This document shows, piece after piece, positions 45,659 through 54,122 of a stretch of DNA of 64,000 bases. Source of the DNA: Paludibacteraceae bacterium (GTDB taxonomy: Bacteria > Bacteroidota > Bacteroidia > Bacteroidales > Paludibacteraceae); contig JAFUVS010000012.1 in assembly GCA_017471175.1 (NCBI GenBank), forward strand, positions 114,235 to 178,234, given 5' to 3'. Numbering within the stretch: the stretch's first letter is position 1; each line of letters begins with the position of its first letter. Under the pieces are notes generated by a model that did not search any database, was not told the origin of the DNA, and saw only the letters and a program-made list of their open reading frames with translations. A program made the position numbers and the translations under genes.

Positions 45659-46753
45659 TCAATGCATTTTTTCAAATTCGTGGATGCAATCAACAAGAGC
45701 CTGTACGCCTTCTACGTCCATAGCGTTGTAGCAGGAAGCGCGGAAGCCGCCTACAAGACGGTGTCCCTTGATACCTACCATACCCTTGGCGGTAGCAAAC
45801 TTGAAGAACTCGTCAAAGAGACCTTCATATTCTGGTTTGAGAACGAAGCAGATGTTCATGCGGCTGCGGTCTTCTTTCTCCATAATGGTGGGAGTGAAGA
45901 TCTTGCTGTTGTCGAGGCAGTTGTAGAGCAGGTCAGCCTTCTTCTGGTTGCGCTCGTCCATCCACTTGATGCCTCCGTGCTCTTTGAGCCAGCGCATATT
46001 GAGGAGAGCGGTGTAGATAGGCAGTACGGGAGGCGTGTTGAACATTGAGCCGCCCTCGATATGGGTACGATAGTCCAACATAGTAGGGATATAACGATCC
46101 ACGTGACCGAGAGCCTCTTCCTTGATGATAACGAAGGTAACGCCGGCAGGGGCGATGTTCTTCTGGGCACCACCATAGATGATGTCGTACTTGCTAACGT
46201 CCACGGGACGGCTCAAGATGTCGGACGACATATCGGCTACAAGGCGTACATTACCTTTCTTGCGGTAGATCTCTTCGAGTTTGCGGTTGGAGATTTCGGT
46301 ACCGAAGATGGTGTTGTTGGTCGTGATGTGCATGTAGTCCGCATCTTGGGGTACTTCAAAGTCCATCGGGATGGAGTTGGTGGAAGCAGCCAGTTCAACG
46401 GCTTCTGCGCCGAAGACACCTGCCAAACCTTTCGCCTCTTTCAATGCTTTCTTGGACCAAACGCCGGTATTGAGATAAGCGGCTTTCTTGCCCATCATGT
46501 TATAGGGAACCATACAGAACTGCAGGCTGGCACCGCCACCGAGGAAAATCACGCGATAGCCTTCGGGTACACCGAGCAACTCTTTCATCAGAGCCTCTGC
46601 CTCGTCCACTACAGGTTGGAAATACTTCGCACGGTGCGAAATCTCCAAAATCGACAAACCTTCACCTTGGAAATCCAGAACGGCATCAGCGGTTTGCTTA
46701 ATCACTTCTTGCGGCAGGATACTCGGTCCTGCATTGAAATTGTACTTTTTCAT
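45659..46753 (-). CDS. serC: phosphoserine aminotransferase
   Basis: PLP enzyme of serine (and pyridoxine) synthesis. The 364-residue protein begins [16 protein letters not shown] and has the lysine segment [26 protein letters not shown] and the end [21 protein letters not shown]. It is 74 nt upstream of serA in the same direction. serB is not in the window. Confidence 0.95.
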   Translation of the reverse strand: MKKYNFNAGPSILPQEVIKQTADAVLDFQGEGLSILEISHRAKYFQPVVDEAEALMKELLGVPEGYRVIFLGGGASLQFCMVPYNMMGKKAAYLNTGVWSKKALKEAKGLAGVFGAEAVELAASTNSIPMDFEVPQDADYMHITTNNTIFGTEISNRKLEEIYRKKGNVRLVADMSSDILSRPVDVSKYDIIYGGAQKNIAPAGVTFVIIKEEALGHVDRYIPTMLDYRTHIEGGSMFNTPPVLPIYTALLNMRWLKEHGGIKWMDERNQKKADLLYNCLDNSKIFTPTIMEKEDRSRMNICFVLKPEYEGLFDEFFKFATAKGMVGIKGHRLVGGFRASCYNAMDVEGVQALVDCIHEFEKMH

Positions 46754-46831
46754 AACACAATTTGTTTGTTGGTTAATTGTTTATATGTTTGGTTGTTCTT
46801 TTACTATTGTTGCTATCATCGCACCGAACCT

Positions 46832-48475
46832 CTAAAAGATGCCGATACCTTGTCCATGGCGATTCCAAGCTGTAGCGTGGCGACGGATAACGGGAGTGAA
46901 TGAAGGACGTGCGAAATAGAGTTGGAGGGCAGTAGCCACAGCCGCCATATCGTCATCGCCCTTGGGCAACAACTCTTGCGGAATGGGTTTACCGGCTTTG
47001 CGCATACGCTCAATGAGGTCTTGACGGAACTGCTCTTTCGCCTGACCGGACTTGAACTCGCGGTACTGTTTCTCGTGCATAGCGAACTCAAAGAGTTCTT
47101 CATCGTCCTGTCCGCGCTCCCAGCCGTTCTCCTGCATCTCTTTCTCAAAGCGAGGCAACTCGTCGGGATAGAGAGCCTGCGGGTCACCCGTGTAGAACTC
47201 AAAGCCTTTCTGCTCTGCCAACTTGACGATTTCGGGAGCCAATTCGCCGGGCAACTTACCCGACTTGCCGAGAATCATACCCCACATTGCGGGATCCATA
47301 CGGGTGAAGGGTGCTTCGTCCATCGAGCGGCTGTAGAGGTTCATCAGCGCGGCGTTCTTGACGTACTGCGAGAAAGGCGTTACCAAGCAAGGCGTACCCA
47401 GCATCGGCCATATACGCTGTACTTCGTCGAAGAGTTCGACCAAGAGTTCGTCTTCGCTAAGTTCTTTCTCGCCTTTCTTCTTGAGGTTGGCATTGATGGC
47501 AGCGTGCATACCTTTGAGGTCAGCCATAAGCGAACCCATCATACCGCCCGGCAGACCGCAACCAACCAGCAGGGAGGTCATCAGTGCGTTCTTCGGGTCA
47601 ATCCAGTAGCCGAGGAAGTCATCAATGAACGACTGGGTGAGCGAGCGCGCCTCCATATACGCCTTCATATTGATGTCCTTCACAAGGAAACCGGCATCGC
47701 GAAGCATCGCCTGAATAGTAATCACGTCGGGATGCACCTTACCCCAAGACAGAGGCTCCATAGCCACGTCCAATACATCGCAACCCGCCTTGGCAATCTC
47801 AAGCATCGATGCTACAGAGAAACCGGGACCGGTATGACCGTGGTACTGGATAATGATATGGGGATATCTCTCTTTGATATAAGCGACAATCTTACCGAGC
47901 ATAGCGGGGCGACCGATACCTGCCATATCTTTGAGGCATATTTCCTGCGCGCCGCCTTCGATGAGTTGGTCTGCCAGATTGCAGTAGTACTCCACGGTGT
48001 GCACCTTCGAGTAGGTGATACACATAGTGGCTTGCGCGGTCATACCGGCTTCTTTCGCCCATTTGATAGAGGGGATGATGTTACGAGGGTCGTTCAGACC
48101 GCAGAAGATGCGGGTGATGTCCGTTCCCTGTGCGTGCTTGACCTTGTACATCAGCCGGCGCACGTCTGCCGGGACGGGGTTCATACGGAGGGCGTTCAAG
48201 CCACGATCGAGCATGTGGGTCTTGATACCAGCCTCGTGGAAAGGTTTGGTAAAGGTGCGAACCGCCAGATTGGGATTCTCGCCATAGAGGAGATTGACCT
48301 GTTCGGATGCTCCGCCATTGGTTTCTACTCGGTCGAAACAGCCCATATCGATTATCACGGGGGCTATTTTGGCTAATTGGTCACGGCGCGGCACATACTT
48401 ACCGCTTGATTGCCACATGTCTCTGTAAACCAACGAGAACTGAACTTCTCGCTTGCCTTCGATTGTTTTGGACAT
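46832..48475 (-). CDS. carboxyltransferase subunit (pyruvate carboxylase B / oxaloacetate decarboxylase alpha type)
   Basis: Cytosolic biotin-dependent carboxyltransferase of the pyruvate/oxaloacetate group. The 547 residues have the HMGL-like TIM barrel start (VYRDMWQSSGKYVPR, then DQLAKIAPVIIDMG), metal motifs CLKDMAG and QYHGHTGPG, the lysine region and a PYC_OADA C-terminal part. There is no biotinyl domain (no AMKM motif) at the end, so a separate biotin carrier must exist elsewhere. The exact complex cannot be told. Confidence 0.87.
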   Translation of the reverse strand: MSKTIEGKREVQFSLVYRDMWQSSGKYVPRRDQLAKIAPVIIDMGCFDRVETNGGASEQVNLLYGENPNLAVRTFTKPFHEAGIKTHMLDRGLNALRMNPVPADVRRLMYKVKHAQGTDITRIFCGLNDPRNIIPSIKWAKEAGMTAQATMCITYSKVHTVEYYCNLADQLIEGGAQEICLKDMAGIGRPAMLGKIVAYIKERYPHIIIQYHGHTGPGFSVASMLEIAKAGCDVLDVAMEPLSWGKVHPDVITIQAMLRDAGFLVKDINMKAYMEARSLTQSFIDDFLGYWIDPKNALMTSLLVGCGLPGGMMGSLMADLKGMHAAINANLKKKGEKELSEDELLVELFDEVQRIWPMLGTPCLVTPFSQYVKNAALMNLYSRSMDEAPFTRMDPAMWGMILGKSGKLPGELAPEIVKLAEQKGFEFYTGDPQALYPDELPRFEKEMQENGWERGQDDEELFEFAMHEKQYREFKSGQAKEQFRQDLIERMRKAGKPIPQELLPKGDDDMAAVATALQLYFARPSFTPVIRRHATAWNRHGQGIGIF

Positions 48476-48522
48476 ATATTGAATGATATTTTAATTATTC
48501 TATTGATACACCCGTAACGGCG

Positions 48523-48530
48523 CAAAAGTA
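48523..48530 (-). promoter_or_regulatory. partial promoter of the carboxyltransferase gene
   Basis: Minus-strand -7 box TACTTTTG (48530-48523). The nearest TTTG is 15 nt away (48549-48546), outside the usual spacing, so the match is weak. Predicted start about 40 nt before the ATG. Confidence 0.4.
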
Positions 48531-48697
48531 CTGCCTTTTTCCGAGCAAAAAAAACTTTTCGCAAATAATTTCGGAGTTTACACAACAGGGAGGGTTATTA
48601 TACTGTTCAACAGCAAATGTCATTACGCGCACAGAGGGTGCGAACACAGAACACCGACAGCGTATCGCGTTTCCATGTCCATTTGCCTTGCTATTCT

Positions 48698-49909
48698 TCA
48701 GTAGAGGAAGCCGAAGAGCCAGAGAGGGATTCTATTCCGACTGCCTATCTCTGTTCCATCCACAGCAAGGAAACTATTCTCTATATCTTTGATTTGCTCA
48801 AAAGTCTTGCTACTACCCCCTACTTCAAACAGATATTTATCGTCCACAAGAAAATCCCCTTTTGCCGGATAGTACACATCATATACTTGGCTGACTTGGT
48901 TGAAGAAAAAAGTTTCACGGATTGTGCCGATGTTTGTCTTGCTCCCCAACGCGTACATTAAATTCGGGTTGTTCAGAAAGATTTTCTCAGGACGTGACAG
49001 CACTTTGAGACTTTTTGCCTTGTCCGTCAGGAGTCCCAACAGTCCGCCTCTTTCGAGGGCATCAAGCATCTTCAAGCCTTGTACTCTATCCGTCTCCAAC
49101 TGAGCATATAAGGTGTTCATTGTCGGCATTTGCGGGACATGTTCCGCCAATATCATTAGCATCTTTTTGGCTTTGCGGATGGTAGAAACAGTTACCTCGT
49201 CTATCGCCGGATAGTCCACTTCCAACACATGGTTAACTACCTTTTGCAGGCGATTCTCAAAGCCCGTTTTCGCCACCTTGTAGAAAGGATAATAGCCATG
49301 ACGCAGATACTGTTCAAAGAGTGGCTGGATAGAAGGAATCTTACCTTTTATTTCTATGGCTATCTGCACGTGATTATGTAATAACTCGTCCAGCGATACA
49401 GCCGGCAGCGAAGCCACTCCTTCATATTCCAGGAACTCGCGGAACGAAAGCCCTGCCATCGTATAATCCAGCAACCGTCTGGAAAGATCTCCCTCGCCGC
49501 TTTTCAAACGCAACATGGATGAACCGGTATAGATGATTTGTAAATCCGGATACGTATCATAGAAATTCTTAAGTAAGGTTTGCCAATGCAGGTAATGATG
49601 TACCTCATCCATAAAGAGATGTCTTCCGCCATGGATATAATAATATTTGACAAAATCCTGCAAAGAATGGCTCTGAAACCATAGATTATCCAATGATACG
49701 TACATCGCATCATCCGGATTAGCATAATGCTCCTTGATGTATTGCAGCATCATCGTCGTTTTGCCAACGCCTTTTGGACCTTTTATGCCTACCAACTTGT
49801 CCGTCCAGTCGATAGACTCATAGATGTACCTATGAAAATCCGTAGGCGTACTTTGCAGCCTCAAATGATAATGAAGCAGTAAATCTTCAATTTCTATAAC
49901 AAGTTCCAT
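48698..49909 (-). CDS. AAA ATPase with DUF4143-type C-terminal domain
   Basis: A 403-residue ATPase of the AAA_14/DUF4143 group. Walker A GPKGVGKTT at 44-52, Walker B HLFMDEVHHY near 115, sensor YTGSSML, then the winged-helix part and the nuclease-like DUF4143 C-terminus (FFFNQVSQVYDVYY, DDKYLFEVGG). Frequent in Bacteroidota, often several copies per genome; function unproven. It has a very good promoter with a leader of only about 18 nt. Confidence 0.88.
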   Translation of the reverse strand: MELVIEIEDLLLHYHLRLQSTPTDFHRYIYESIDWTDKLVGIKGPKGVGKTTMMLQYIKEHYANPDDAMYVSLDNLWFQSHSLQDFVKYYYIHGGRHLFMDEVHHYLHWQTLLKNFYDTYPDLQIIYTGSSMLRLKSGEGDLSRRLLDYTMAGLSFREFLEYEGVASLPAVSLDELLHNHVQIAIEIKGKIPSIQPLFEQYLRHGYYPFYKVAKTGFENRLQKVVNHVLEVDYPAIDEVTVSTIRKAKKMLMILAEHVPQMPTMNTLYAQLETDRVQGLKMLDALERGGLLGLLTDKAKSLKVLSRPEKIFLNNPNLMYALGSKTNIGTIRETFFFNQVSQVYDVYYPAKGDFLVDDKYLFEVGGSSKTFEQIKDIENSFLAVDGTEIGSRNRIPLWLFGFLY

Positions 49910-49933
49910 AACGCATGTTCATTAAAAACGCTG

Positions 49934-49965
49934 CAAAAGTACGACATCTGCTCAAGATAAACAAA
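49934..49965 (-). promoter_or_regulatory. promoter of the AAA ATPase gene
   Basis: Minus strand: -7 TACTTTTG (49941-49934), -33 TTTG (49965-49962), spacing 20 nt. The -33 edge overlaps the palindrome at 49964-49991. Confidence 0.75.
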
Positions 49966-50017
49966 AAAAAGAGTTTTGAAACTCTTTTTTTGTGTAATTT
50001 TAGAGTTTTTAAACTCT
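49964..50017. promoter_or_regulatory. two AT-rich palindromes upstream of the ATPase promoter
   Basis: GAGTTTTGAAACTC and AGAGTTTTTAAACTCT, the first within a long AAAAAAAGAGTTT/AAACTCTTTTTTT hairpin (49964-49991), the second at 50002-50017. They may be operator sites or a two-way terminator; position at the -33 box favours the first for at least one copy. Confidence 0.45.
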
Positions 50018-50115
50018 TTTTTTAAAAGATTTAGACGTTCCCATTCTCTTTTTAGCCGTTGCGCTTGAGTAAGTCTGTCCGTTCTATTTATGCGTTGCTA
50101 TACTGCTACGCGAGT

Positions 50116-51777
50116 CTATTGTATCAATTTGCCTTGCAGGTCGTACATTCTGCCGTCCGGCATCTGAATATACATTGTGCCGCCAATGAGGACTTTGCGG
50201 ATTATCCCTTCCGGATTTACAGATGAAGAAGTCGTTTCATTTATCTCATCGATAGCCGTAGGTAGTTCCGACGCGGGATGGATATTAATGAAATCTTTCC
50301 AACCGTATGCTTCTGCATAAGCCTCTACGCTGCCGTCCGGCACATAAAGCGGAATGGATTTGTCCAAACTCTCAAACGCTTTTTCATCACATACAGGCGG
50401 TGTTATTGCCTCCGATGTAATAGATGTTAAGCCGGTACAGTTGCTGAAAGCAAAATTCCCAATCTCTGTTATTTTTGACGGGATAGTAAGAGAAGTCAAA
50501 CTGCTGCAATCATAGAAAGTTCCATACTCTATGCTTGTTACATTAGTAGGAATCTCAATGGAAGTCAAACTACTGCACCCCATAAAAGCACTATACCCAA
50601 TGCTTTTGACATGATTAGGAATCGTTATTGATACCAAACTATTGCAAAAAGCGAAAGCACCATTTCCAATACTTGTGACACTATTGGGGATTTCCATAGA
50701 AGTCAGTCCGCTACATCCGCCGAAAGCATTCTCTCCAATACTTGTGACACTATGGGGAATAGTAACTGAAGTCAGACCGCTGCAAACTAGAAAAACTTCA
50801 TTTGCGATGCTGGTGATACTATTGGGAATCTCAATAGAGGTCAAACCACGGCAACCTTCGAAAGCACGCTCCCCTATACTGGTGACACTACTGGGTATTT
50901 CTATGGAGGTCAGACCGCTGCATCCAGCGAAAGCACTGTTCTCAATACTTGTAACACCATTGGGTATCTCTATGGAAGAAGTCCAACTGCTGCAACCACT
51001 GAAAGCATATTCTCCGATGCTTGTAACGTTGTCCGGGATATTAACTGAGGTTAAACTACTGCAATCGGAGAAAGCATAGTCTCCAATACTCATAACACTA
51101 TTTGGAATGGTGATAGATGTTAAACTCTCACAATAATAGAAAGCATAATTTCCTATGCTTGTGATGTTATTAGGTAATGCAATTGAAGTCAAACTATGAC
51201 ATTCTTGAAATATTCCGTCTTCAATACTTGCAACACTATTGGGAATCTCAATAGATGTCAAACTGCCACATCCTTCGAATGCAGCACCTCCAATGTATGT
51301 TACACTATTAGGTATTTCTATTGAAGTCATACTAAAACAACTACGAAAAGCCCCCCATCCAATACCTGTGACACTATTGGGAATGGTTACGGAAGTCAAT
51401 CTACTGCAACCGGAGAAAGTCACCAAACCGATGCTTGTAACGCTGTTGGGAATCTCTACAGAGGTCAGACTGCTGCACCCCATAAATGCACCAATTCCAA
51501 TATAGGTTATTCCTTCTTCTATCTTTAAGGTTTTGAGAGCAGATTGATGAGGCATCCAAGGAGCATTGGATATATAATTGTCATTTTCATAATCATACTC
51601 TATGTCGTCATAGTCAGTCATTGCTCCCGTGCCGGAGATAGTGAGGGTGCCTGTTTCGACGTCAAGCGTCCATGTGAGGTTTTCGCCACACGTGCCGCTG
51701 TAGGTCTCGGCATACATACGCAGGGGTGTCAGACAGACAATTGCTGTCATAAAGAAAGTTAATAGTTTGTTTTTCAT
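50116..51777 (-). CDS. BspA-like leucine-rich repeat surface protein
   Basis: A 553-residue exported protein. Signal peptide about 1-23; a short N-terminal domain (GTCGENLTWTLDVETGTLTI, 28-60); then 16 LRR_5-type repeats of 23 residues (about 78-450; pattern LTSIEIPNSVTSIGxxAFxGC); a closing segment (LYVPDGSVEAYAEAYGW); and the C-terminus KVLIGGTMYIQMPDGRMYDLQG, like that of the two giant proteins here. Repeat 9 has one extra residue (WTSSIEIP). BspA relatives bind host proteins, but binding here is inference. Confidence 0.85.
   Translation of the reverse strand: MKNKLLTFFMTAIVCLTPLRMYAETYSGTCGENLTWTLDVETGTLTISGTGAMTDYDDIEYDYENDNYISNAPWMPHQSALKTLKIEEGITYIGIGAFMGCSSLTSVEIPNSVTSIGLVTFSGCSRLTSVTIPNSVTGIGWGAFRSCFSMTSIEIPNSVTYIGGAAFEGCGSLTSIEIPNSVASIEDGIFQECHSLTSIALPNNITSIGNYAFYYCESLTSITIPNSVMSIGDYAFSDCSSLTSVNIPDNVTSIGEYAFSGCSSWTSSIEIPNGVTSIENSAFAGCSGLTSIEIPSSVTSIGERAFEGCRGLTSIEIPNSITSIANEVFLVCSGLTSVTIPHSVTSIGENAFGGCSGLTSMEIPNSVTSIGNGAFAFCNSLVSITIPNHVKSIGYSAFMGCSSLTSIEIPTNVTSIEYGTFYDCSSLTSLTIPSKITEIGNFAFSNCTGLTSITSEAITPPVCDEKAFESLDKSIPLYVPDGSVEAYAEAYGWKDFINIHPASELPTAIDEINETTSSSVNPEGIIRKVLIGGTMYIQMPDGRMYDLQGKLIQ
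50412..51546 (-). repeat. 69-nt tandem coding repeats (LRR units)
   Basis: Sixteen successive 69-nt units coding the 23-residue leucine-rich repeats. They are diverged in third positions but keep a near-constant GTNAC-type stretch for SVT. They are a possible site for gain or loss of units by recombination. Confidence 0.8.
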
Positions 51778-52295
51778 ACACTTTGCACTTTTTTAATGTT
51801 GGGTGCACAACGTTAAATGATTAGAATTGGTTTTTATTATATGACCTATATGTCATATTTTGCTTTTCGTCGGTTTATATCTTGTATCCCATCTGTTAAT
51901 ATCTGTAGGTCGGGATAAGTAACTGGTACTTTTCAGAAAAAACTATTTTTAATTACGTTCTGATTGCTCAACAACCATTCGGAGTCGATTGTGTACAAAC
52001 ATAAAAAGAGCGTGCGCTTTCGTTCGCTTCATTTGATTCGTTGAGGTCTTCGACTACCTTAGTAATTCAAATTTACGCACAGAAAACTCACGCTAATATA
52101 ATTACGTGAGCGTGCATAAACCGTAACTTGAATTACTAAAATCCCTTTCGGGAAGATTCATGAAAAGTGTCGAAGTTTTCAACGAATCAAGTTTGGCTTA
52201 TAACGCTATAAAATATGTCGGTTGCATCGTATGCCGATGCGGAGGATTATTCTTTCTTCTCTATATTCTTTCTATTTAGTTTATAGTAACGTATA
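51778..52295. other. intergenic stretch with a three-stem inverted-repeat element
   Basis: No gene seen. It holds hairpins near the BspA-like start (51797-51818 and 51839-51858) and the large nested element at 52033-52190. No promoter with both boxes was found on either strand. Confidence 0.55.
52033..52190. ncRNA. candidate structured RNA or small inverted-repeat element
   Basis: Outer stem: 52033-52054 with 52169-52190, 22 positions, 19 Watson-Crick pairs and on the plus strand two more G-U. Second stem: TTAGTAATTCAA (52059-52070) with TTGAATTACTAA (52128-52139), continued by further pairs to CTCACG (52087-52092) with CGTGAG (52105-52110). Third: TCCC (52142-52145) with GGGA (52150-52153), whose loop reads GAAA on the minus strand. 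Together they form a three-way junction. Confidence 0.5.
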
Positions 52296-52577
52296 TCAAT
52301 CGTTCTTCACTACGTCAGTAAAATCAGACCAGTCTTCTACACGATAGCCGCGTATGTCACGAACTGACTTACGAAACCAATCGATTTTTTTTAGTGTTTC
52401 CAAAGCTCGAAACAACTTACTTAAGTCATTGCTATCTATAAGATACGTACTGCCTTGAATCCAATAGAAACCATTGTCCTGTAGTATGTTTTTTATTTCG
52501 TAATAGGCTGAATTATATGGTTCGCCATAGGATTGACGTAAGTCAGCAATGCTCATATCAAAACTAATAGCAAACAT
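52296..52577 (-). CDS. vapD: VapD-family endoribonuclease
   Basis: A 93-residue VapD protein, a Cas2-like ferredoxin-fold RNase found as a toxin or virulence-associated protein. Seen: MFAISFDMS at the start (active-site aspartate region), YGEPYNSAYYEIKNILQ, GFYWIQGSTYLI and the C-terminal FRKSVRDIRGYRVEDWSDFT, all family signatures. The ATG at 52577 comes two bases after the stop codon of a 58-residue gene, so the two form an operon. Confidence 0.9.
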   Translation of the reverse strand: MFAISFDMSIADLRQSYGEPYNSAYYEIKNILQDNGFYWIQGSTYLIDSNDLSKLFRALETLKKIDWFRKSVRDIRGYRVEDWSDFTDVVKND

Positions 52578-52579
52578 AA

Positions 52580-52756
52580 TCAAAGAGCATATTTGAATTT
52601 GTATTCTCTGTCAAAGAAGATGTTTCCATCATCCGTTTGAGCAGAAATGACTACGCCTACAAAGGGATTGTTCTCTACATCAATCACTTTACCTTCCACC
52701 CAATCCTTTTGGTGGGTAACATCAGGCGAAATAAAAACTTTATCTCCACGCGCCAT
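52580..52756 (-). CDS. 58-residue partner of VapD, possible antitoxin
   Basis: Short frame from ATG 52756 to TGA 52580: MARGDKVFISPDVTHQKDWV at the start, then VEGKVIDVENNPFVGVVISA and an end FFDREYKFKYAL. The beginning looks like a small SH3-like beta barrel. It is transcribed first, from the promoter at 52804-52836, and ends two bases before vapD. Position matches antitoxin genes in vapXD operons, but the sequence is not one I recognise as VapX. Confidence 0.65.
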   Translation of the reverse strand: MARGDKVFISPDVTHQKDWVEGKVIDVENNPFVGVVISAQTDDGNIFFDREYKFKYAL

Positions 52757-52803
52757 AATAATACGAAGTTAATTGTTAGTTTCAATAGTATGTTATCGAA
52801 CGG

Positions 52804-52836
52804 CAAAGGTACTATAATCGGTTGGAAATATCCAAA
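52804..52836 (-). promoter_or_regulatory. promoter of the vapD operon
   Basis: Minus strand: -7 TACCTTTG (52811-52804), -33 TTTG (52836-52833), spacing 21 nt. Predicted start near 52797, about 40 nt before the first ATG. Confidence 0.7.
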
Positions 52837-52850
52837 TCCTTTGTAAAGAT

Positions 52851-53975
52851 TTAATGAACAAGTTTGAGGATTTCCTCGGCTATGCGCTTTGCCGAATCGG
52901 GTTGGGCAAGGGTGAGGATGTTTTTCTGCAATTCGGCGCATTGTTCTTTGTTTTCCAAGAGGCGGAGAGCGGTGGGAACAAGGCGCAGGCGGGCATCGGC
53001 ATCTTTGACCAAGAGGGCGGCATCCTGCTTGACGAGTGCCATTGCGTTGTGGGTCTGATGGTCTTCCGCCACGTTGGGTGAGGGCACAAGGATAGATGCT
53101 TTGCCCAACAGACACAACTCGGAAATAGAGGACGCACCGGCACGCGAGATGACTACCGTAGCGAGGGCATAGGAGTCGGGCATATTGTTAAGAAACGCCG
53201 TTACTACCAATCTTTTAGAAATAGATTGTACAGAGGATGATGATAGTTGGCGGACTTGTTCGGCACATTTGTCGTAATACGCCTTGCCGGTTTGCCAGAT
53301 GACTTGTACGCCGGCATTGAGCAGTTGGTCCAGTCCTTGGAGGATGCTCTCGTTGATGGTTCGTGCGCCGAGGCTGCCGCCGATGATGAGCAAAGTGGGT
53401 GTATCGGGAGTGAATTGCACGCCGAAATGCTCATTGAAGAACGTGCAAGCCTTTTCAGCCGAGCCTTGTGTGAGGTTGGCACGGACGGGATTGCCGGTAA
53501 GGATAATCTTGTCCGCAGGGAAGAAACGTTCCATATCGGGGTATGCCACGCATATCTTCCGGGCATCATTGCGCAGCAGTTTGTTGGTAACACCTGCAAA
53601 GCCGTTTTGCTCTTGCAGCAGTACGGGTACACCTGCCCATGCGGCGGCTTTCATAGCTGCACCGCTGGCATAGCCGCCTACTCCGATGGCGACATCGGGT
53701 TGGAAATCGCGCACGATACGCCTTGCCTGCTTCAGGGAACGGGCGAGGTCGATGAGTACGGAGACGTTCTTCCACGGCTGCGAACGGTTGAAGCCCCGGA
53801 TGGGGAGTCCGACAATGTCATATCCCGCTTCGGGGACACGCTCCATCTCCATACGTCCGAGAGCACCTACGAAGAGGATTTGTGCGTCTTTGTCCGCCTC
53901 GCGCAAGGCGTTGGCTATACTGACTGCGGGGAAGATGTGTCCGCCTGTTCCGCCGCCGGAAATAAGGTATTTCAT
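52851..53975 (-). CDS. murG: UDP-N-acetylglucosamine transferase (lipid II synthesis)
   Basis: Adds GlcNAc to lipid I to make lipid II on the inner face of the membrane. The 374 residues begin KYLISGGGTGGHIFPAVSIA, with GVGGYASGAAMKAA, LLQEQNGFAGVTNKLL and the C-terminal SRAGASSISELCLLGKASILVP. Last gene of the division cluster in the window; murC, which usually follows, is absent. Confidence 0.95.
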   Translation of the reverse strand: MKYLISGGGTGGHIFPAVSIANALREADKDAQILFVGALGRMEMERVPEAGYDIVGLPIRGFNRSQPWKNVSVLIDLARSLKQARRIVRDFQPDVAIGVGGYASGAAMKAAAWAGVPVLLQEQNGFAGVTNKLLRNDARKICVAYPDMERFFPADKIILTGNPVRANLTQGSAEKACTFFNEHFGVQFTPDTPTLLIIGGSLGARTINESILQGLDQLLNAGVQVIWQTGKAYYDKCAEQVRQLSSSSVQSISKRLVVTAFLNNMPDSYALATVVISRAGASSISELCLLGKASILVPSPNVAEDHQTHNAMALVKQDAALLVKDADARLRLVPTALRLLENKEQCAELQKNILTLAQPDSAKRIAEEILKLVH

Positions 53976-54007
53976 AGTTTTGTCGGTTTTATGCTTTTGA
54001 ATGGTGA

Positions 54008-54073
54008 AATATTACGTTTATGTAACGTATATCTATCGTGTATCTATCGTATATGTATCGTGTTTGTATCGTT
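54008..54073. repeat. six 11-nt direct repeats between ftsW and murG
   Basis: Units AATATTACGTT, TATGTAACGTA, TATCTATCGTG, TATCTATCGTA, TATGTATCGTG and TTTGTATCGTT follow each other without gaps. The core is TATNTATCGT. Confidence 0.7.
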
Positions 54074-54122
54074 TTAGTCCGCGGGAAGTACGGGGGCGGG
54101 TCAGAGCATTGTATAGGGCGGG

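Noticed and set aside
50412-51546. CRISPR-like periodic repeats
   Set aside because: The 69-nt period codes leucine-rich repeats; there are no constant repeats with unique spacers.
52296-52577. Cas2
   Set aside because: The fold family is related, but the sequence has VapD signatures and there are no other cas genes or arrays.
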